64,000 bases of DNA, from contig JAFLDS010000010.1 in the NCBI GenBank assembly GCA_017302295.1, positions 62,001 to 126,000 on the forward strand, given 5' to 3'. Each line of letters starts with the position of its first letter. Positions within the stretch are counted from its first letter, which is position 1. The notes under the pieces were generated by a model. That model was not told where the DNA came from, did no database searches, and saw only the letters and a program-made list of their open reading frames with translations. Shown here piece by piece: positions 60,147-64,000 of this stretch. Made by a program: the position numbers and the translations under genes. This DNA comes from Thauera sp. (GTDB lineage: Bacteria > Pseudomonadota > Gammaproteobacteria > Burkholderiales > Rhodocyclaceae).

Positions 60147-60896
60147 ATGCTGCTGATCCCCGCCATCGACCTCAAGGACGGTCATTGTGTGCGCCTGAAA
60201 CAGGGCGAAATGGATGCCGCCACGGTGTTCTCCGAAGAACCAGGCTCGATGGCGCGGCACTGGCTCGACGCCGGCGCGCGTCGGCTGCATCTCGTGGACC
60301 TCAATGGCGCCTTCGCCGGCAAGCCCAAGAACGGTGCTGCGATCCGGGCGATCACCGACGAGGTCGGGGACGACATTCCGGTTCAGCTCGGTGGTGGCAT
60401 CCGTGACCTCGATACCATCGAGCACTACCTCGACAACGGCATCAGCTACGTCATCATCGGCACAGCGGCGGTGAAGAACCCCGGCTTCCTGCACGATGCC
60501 TGCGGCGCCTTTCCCGGCCATATCATCGTCGGCCTGGACGCCAAGGACGGCAAGGTGGCTGTGGATGGCTGGTCCAAGCTCACCGGGCACGACGTCGTCG
60601 ACCTGGCCAAGAAGTTCGAAGACTACGGTGTCGAGTCGGTCATCTACACTGACATCGGTCGCGACGGCATGCTGTCCGGCGTGAATATCGAGGCGACCGT
60701 GCGGCTGGCGCGCGCACTGCGCATTCCGGTCATCGCCAGCGGTGGCATCACTGATCTGCGCGACATTGACGCGCTGTGCGCGGTCGAGGAAGAGGGCATC
60801 ATGGGTGCGATCACCGGCCGTGCGATCTATGAAGGCACGCTCGACTTCGCCGCCGCGCAGGCGCGCGCCGACGAACTGAACGGTGCGGCCGAATGA
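60147..60896 (+). CDS. hisA: ProFAR isomerase HisA
   Basis: The 249-residue TIM barrel has [19 protein letters not shown] at the start, with Asp8 as a catalytic residue, and [13 protein letters not shown] with the second aspartate. Full length. Confidence 0.97.
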   Translation: MLLIPAIDLKDGHCVRLKQGEMDAATVFSEEPGSMARHWLDAGARRLHLVDLNGAFAGKPKNGAAIRAITDEVGDDIPVQLGGGIRDLDTIEHYLDNGISYVIIGTAAVKNPGFLHDACGAFPGHIIVGLDAKDGKVAVDGWSKLTGHDVVDLAKKFEDYGVESVIYTDIGRDGMLSGVNIEATVRLARALRIPVIASGGITDLRDIDALCAVEEEGIMGAITGRAIYEGTLDFAAAQARADELNGAAE

Positions 60897-60918
60897 CCTT
60901 CCCTGCTGAGCGCCGCTG

Positions 60919-61677
60919 ATGCTCGCCAAACGCATCATTCCTTGCCTCGACGTCAGTGCGGGGCGTGTCGTGAAGGGCGTCAATTTCGTCGAACTGCGCG
61001 ACGCCGGCGATCCGGTCGAGATCGCCCGCCGTTATGACGAGCAGGGCGCCGACGAAATCACTTTTCTCGATATCACGGCAAGCTCCGACGCGCGTGACAT
61101 CATCCTGCATGTGGTCGAGCAGGTCGCAGAGCAGGTCTTCATTCCGCTGACGGTCGGCGGCGGCGTGCGCAGCGTCGAGGACGTGCGTCGCCTGCTCAAC
61201 GCGGGGGCCGACAAGGTCAGCATGAACACCGCTGCGGTGAACAACCCGCAACTGGTCCACGACGCGGCGAGCAAGGTCGGCAACCAGTGCATCGTCGTCG
61301 CGATCGACGCCAAGCAGACGGCGCCTGGCAAATGGGAGGTGTTCACCCATGGTGGCCGCAACAACACCGGGCTCGACGCGATCGAATGGGCGCGCAAGGT
61401 CGAGTCCCTCGGCGCCGGCGAGATACTGCTCACCAGCATGGACCGCGATGGTACCAAGATCGGTTTCGATCTCGGGCTGACGCGCGCGGTTTCCGACGCG
61501 GTGCGCATCCCGGTGATCGCCAGCGGCGGCGTCGGGACGCTCGAGCATCTTGCCGAGGGCGTGTCGGAGGGGCGCGCCGATGCGGTGCTCGCGGCCAGCA
61601 TCTTCCATTTCGGACAGCACACGGTGCGCGAAGCCAAGGAGCTGATGCGCGCGCGCGGAATCGAGGTGCGCTTGTGA
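60919..61677 (+). CDS. hisF: Imidazole glycerol phosphate synthase, cyclase subunit
   Basis: The 252-residue TIM barrel starts [20 protein letters not shown], with Asp11, and has [14 protein letters not shown] with the second catalytic aspartate. Works with HisH. Overlaps hisI by 4 bp. Confidence 0.97.
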   Translation: MLAKRIIPCLDVSAGRVVKGVNFVELRDAGDPVEIARRYDEQGADEITFLDITASSDARDIILHVVEQVAEQVFIPLTVGGGVRSVEDVRRLLNAGADKVSMNTAAVNNPQLVHDAASKVGNQCIVVAIDAKQTAPGKWEVFTHGGRNNTGLDAIEWARKVESLGAGEILLTSMDRDGTKIGFDLGLTRAVSDAVRIPVIASGGVGTLEHLAEGVSEGRADAVLAASIFHFGQHTVREAKELMRARGIEVRL

Positions 61678-62069
61678 GCGTGAGCACCAAATGGCTCAAC
61701 GAGGTGAAATGGGATGCTCAGGGCCTCGTTCCGGTGATCGCCCAGGAGGCCTCGAGCGGCGATGTGCTGATGTTCGCCTGGATGAATCGCGAGGCCTTGC
61801 AGCGCACCGCGGAAACCGGCGAAGCAATCTACTGGTCACGTTCGCGGCGTAAGCTGTGGCACAAGGGCGAGGAGTCCGGTCACGTGCAGAAGGTCCTCGA
61901 CATCCGCATCGACTGTGACAACGATGTGGTGCTGCTGAAGATCGAACAGGTCGGCGGCATCGCCTGCCATACCGGGCGCCACAGCTGCTTCTTCCAGAGG
62001 TATTTCGCCGATGGCCGCTGGGAGGCCGTCGAACCGGTTTTGAAAGACCCGCAGGACATCTATAAATGA
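61674..62069 (+). CDS. hisI: Phosphoribosyl-AMP cyclohydrolase
   Basis: The 131-residue metal enzyme has [31 protein letters not shown] and [20 protein letters not shown] with the zinc cysteines. The GTG start overlaps the hisF stop; a second GTG two codons later is possible. It is not fused to HisE, which follows with a 4-bp overlap. Confidence 0.95.
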   Translation: MSVSTKWLNEVKWDAQGLVPVIAQEASSGDVLMFAWMNREALQRTAETGEAIYWSRSRRKLWHKGEESGHVQKVLDIRIDCDNDVVLLKIEQVGGIACHTGRHSCFFQRYFADGRWEAVEPVLKDPQDIYK

Positions 62070-62389
62070 TCGACATCGAAGTATTGCACCGCGTCTCGGA
62101 GACGCTGGCCGCTCGCAAGAGGGCGGACCCGGATTCGTCCTATGTTTCCAGTCTGTATGCCAAGGGGACGGACGCCATCTGCAAGAAGGTTGCCGAGGAA
62201 GCTGCGGAGACGATCATGGCCGCCAAGGACAAGGATCTGCTTCACCTGGTGTGGGAAGTGACCGACCTCTGGTTCCACTCCATGGTCCTGCTCGCGCATC
62301 ATGGGCTGTCGGTAGATGATGTGCTCGCCGAGTTCCGCCGCCGTGAGGGCGTGTCGGGCATCGACGAGAAGAAATCGCGTACGGCCTGA
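62066..62389 (+). CDS. hisE: Phosphoribosyl-ATP pyrophosphatase
   Basis: The 107-residue MazG-like helical protein has the E-E-x-x-E pattern in [16 protein letters not shown]. Second step of histidine biosynthesis. Overlaps hisI by 4 bp and lies 14 bp before the HIT gene. Confidence 0.95.
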   Translation: MIDIEVLHRVSETLAARKRADPDSSYVSSLYAKGTDAICKKVAEEAAETIMAAKDKDLLHLVWEVTDLWFHSMVLLAHHGLSVDDVLAEFRRREGVSGIDEKKSRTA

Positions 62390-62403
62390 GGAGATCCGTC
62401 GTC

Positions 62404-62751
62404 ATGAGCGACTGCCTTTTCTGCCGCATCGTGCGCGGCGAGATTCCCGCGAAGAAGGTTTACGAAGACGAACACGTCCTCGCCTTTCACGACATCCGTC
62501 CGCTCGCGCCGGTGCACGTACTGGTGATCCCGAAGGAGCACGTCGATTCGATGGCGCACCTCGAGCCCCGACATGAGCTGGCGATGGGGCGGCTGATGGT
62601 CGCTGCCGGCCGGATTGCCCAGGATCAAGGCTGTACCGACGGTTTTCGGACTATCGTGAACACAGGCAGGGTCGGTTTGCAGGAGGTGTATCATTTGCAC
62701 CTGCACATTCTGGGCGGCGCGGATCCCCTGCCGCCCATGTTGAAGCGCTAA
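62404..62751 (+). CDS. hinT: HIT family protein (HinT-like nucleotide hydrolase)
   Basis: The 115-residue protein has CLFCRIVRGEIPAKKVYEDE at the start and the histidine triad HLHLHILGG near the end. It hydrolyses purine nucleoside phosphoramidates. Located as in other betaproteobacteria between hisE and tatA. Confidence 0.94.
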   Translation: MSDCLFCRIVRGEIPAKKVYEDEHVLAFHDIRPLAPVHVLVIPKEHVDSMAHLEPRHELAMGRLMVAAGRIAQDQGCTDGFRTIVNTGRVGLQEVYHLHLHILGGADPLPPMLKR

Positions 62752-62763
62752 GGAGAGAGCGGT

Positions 62764-63000
62764 ATGGGTTCATTCAGCATCTGGCATTGGCTGATCGTGC
62801 TGGTCATCGTCATGCTGGTGTTCGGGACGAAGAAGCTGCGCAACATCGGCTCCGATCTGGGTGGTGCGGTGAAGGGCTTCAAGGAAGGCATGAAGGACGG
62901 CGATGCGGCCGCGGGCGCGGCCCCGCAGCAGAAGATCGCCGGCGACGGTCAGACCATCGAAGGCGAGGCGCGGGAAAAGGTCGACAAGACCCATTCCTGA
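62764..63000 (+). CDS. tatA: Twin-arginine translocase subunit TatA
   Basis: The 78-residue protein has one N-terminal transmembrane helix ([19 protein letters not shown]) and an amphipathic helix ([18 protein letters not shown]). TatA forms the pore for folded proteins. A strong AGGAGAG precedes the ATG. Confidence 0.95.
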   Translation: MGSFSIWHWLIVLVIVMLVFGTKKLRNIGSDLGGAVKGFKEGMKDGDAAAGAAPQQKIAGDGQTIEGEAREKVDKTHS

Positions 63001-63020
63001 GCGTCGCGTCTCATAACCCA

Positions 63021-63054
63021 GGGGGCGCCCATTGCGAGCGCCCCTTCATTTTTT
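63021..63054 (+). terminator. Likely terminator or attenuator between tatA and tatB
   Basis: GGGGCGC (63022-63028), a 9-base loop, GCGCCCC (63038-63044), then TTCATTTTTT. The GC stem with a T run is a typical intrinsic terminator, inside an otherwise continuous tat run. Confidence 0.6.
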
Positions 63055-63092
63055 GCGTGTCCGCTATGGGCGCGCAGCGGGCCCGGAACAAC

Positions 63093-63566
63093 ATGTTCGA
63101 CTTCGGCTTTTCGGAACTCGTCGTCATCGGTGTGGTGATGCTGATCGTGGTCGGCCCCGAGCGTCTGCCCAAGGTCGCGCGCACGGCGGGTCATCTGCTG
63201 GGAAGGCTTCAGCGCTATGTGTCCGACGTCAAGTCCGACATCCAGCGCGAAATGCAGCTCGAGGAACTCAGGAAGTTGCAGGATCAGGTCAAGCAGCAGG
63301 CGCAGGTGCTGGAGACTTCGGTGCGTGCACAGACCACCAGCGTCGAGACTGAAATCGCGCGCACGGGCGAGGAGTTGCGCGCCCTCGAAGGCGCAGCGGT
63401 GGCGGGCGCGGCGACCGGTGCGTCAGCCTCGTCGGCTGCTGGCGTCGATGCTGCCACCGCACCCGCGGCAAGCCCCGCGGGCGCGACGGATTCCCAGGCT
63501 GGCCCGCAGCTCGAGCTCGGGCTGCCGTCTTCCAACACACAGCCGGCTGCGGCGGACAAGGCATGA
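63093..63566 (+). CDS. tatB: Sec-independent translocase subunit TatB
   Basis: The 157-residue protein starts MFDFGFSELVVIGVVMLIVV with the glutamate of the short N-terminal helix, then GPERLPKVARTAGHLLGRLQ and an amphipathic helix; the C-terminus is alanine-rich and variable. With TatC it forms the twin-arginine signal receptor. ATG at 63093 fits the family; stop overlaps tatC by 4 bp. Confidence 0.94.
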   Translation: MFDFGFSELVVIGVVMLIVVGPERLPKVARTAGHLLGRLQRYVSDVKSDIQREMQLEELRKLQDQVKQQAQVLETSVRAQTTSVETEIARTGEELRALEGAAVAGAATGASASSAAGVDAATAPAASPAGATDSQAGPQLELGLPSSNTQPAAADKA

Positions 63567-64000
63567 GCGAGCAGCAAGAAACCTTCATTGCGCATCTCGT
63601 CGAGTTGCGTGACCGCTTGTTGCGCGCCATCGTCGCGGTGGCGGTGGTCTTCGTGTGCCTGATGCCGTGGGCGGGTGACATCTACGACATCCTCGCCAAA
63701 CCGATGATGGCAACCTTGCCGGAAGGTACGCACATGATCGCGACCGGCGTGGTGACGCCGTTCTTCGTGCCGGTCAAGGTGACCATGCTGGTGGCCTTCG
63801 TGCTGGCCTTGCCGGTGGTGCTCTACCAGGCTTGGGCCTTCATCGCTCCCGGCCTCTATGCGCACGAGCGCCGGCTGGCGGTGCCGCTGGTCGTCGGCAG
63901 CAGCCTGCTGTTCCTGCTGGGCATGGCCTTCTGCTATTTCTTCGTGTTCGGGACGGTGTTCAGGTTCATCGCCGAGTTCGCGCCCAAGAGCATCGTGCCG
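63563..64000 (+). CDS. tatC: Twin-arginine translocase subunit TatC (3' end cut by window)
   Basis: 146 codons are visible. The protein starts MSEQQETFIAHLVELRDRLL, the conserved TatC N-terminus, followed by the first transmembrane helix and further helices up to FRFIAEFAPKSIVP. It recognises twin-arginine signal peptides. The rest lies to the right of the window. Confidence 0.95.
   Translation, partial: MSEQQETFIAHLVELRDRLLRAIVAVAVVFVCLMPWAGDIYDILAKPMMATLPEGTHMIATGVVTPFFVPVKVTMLVAFVLALPVVLYQAWAFIAPGLYAHERRLAVPLVVGSSLLFLLGMAFCYFFVFGTVFRFIAEFAPKSIVP

Overview
The window is a piece of a GC-rich betaproteobacterial chromosome, most likely Rhodocyclales (Thauera / Azoarcus / Aromatoleum type). 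This rests on gene order rather than on any species marker: miaB-phoH-ybeY-corC-lnt, glyQS-gmhB-plsC, the mlaFEDACB - ABC - bolA - murA - hisGD...BHAFIE - hinT - tatABC block, a phasin gene (PHB storage) and an Xanthomonas-type suf operon. No rRNA or CRISPR array is present; one tRNA gene (elongator-type Met, CAU) is present.

Region 1 to about 13,956 looks like a genomic island. It ends at the 3' end of the minus-strand tRNA-Met, next to a tyrosine integrase, and its left end lies outside the window. Reading by eye, its genes are less GC-biased at third positions than the rest. It carries (a) a compact four-gene operon, 1-6200, encoding an MmeI-like DNA methyltransferase (5' end cut off), a HEPN-type protein, a DExH superfamily 2 helicase and a GIY-YIG nuclease, with overlapping start/stop codons: a strong candidate for an anti-phage or restriction-like system; (b) a membrane coiled-coil protein with a decayed tandem copy; (c) a serine resolvase with a cluster of possible res sites; (d) an AAA+ ATPase overlapping a DEDDh exonuclease; (e) an HUH replication initiator with a perfect hairpin just before its start; (f) an IS5-type transposase scrap beside a small secreted protein; (g) the integrase.

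Region 14,000-37,600 is core chromosome: tRNA modification and ribosome maturation (miaB, phoH, ybeY), corC, lnt, then REP-like repeats, a suf operon (Rrf2 regulator, sufB C D S U T), glyQS, gmhB, plsC, phasin, an enoyl-CoA hydratase, lptA-lptC-kdsD (minus) and a CPA2 antiporter. kdsC, normally between kdsD and lptC, is missing; only a 16-codon ORF is left there, and lptB does not follow lptA.

Region 37,600-47,600 (minus) is a nine-gene operon for an MSHA-pilus-like / type II secretion-like machine: secretin, ATPase, inner-membrane platform, PilM/N-, PilO- and PilP-like parts and prepilin-like proteins.

Region 47,800-64,000 is outer-membrane lipid transport (mla), a second ABC transporter, bolA, murA, rnk, histidine biosynthesis (hisC inverted relative to its neighbours), a HIT protein, and tatA, tatB and the first part of tatC, with a likely terminator between tatA and tatB.
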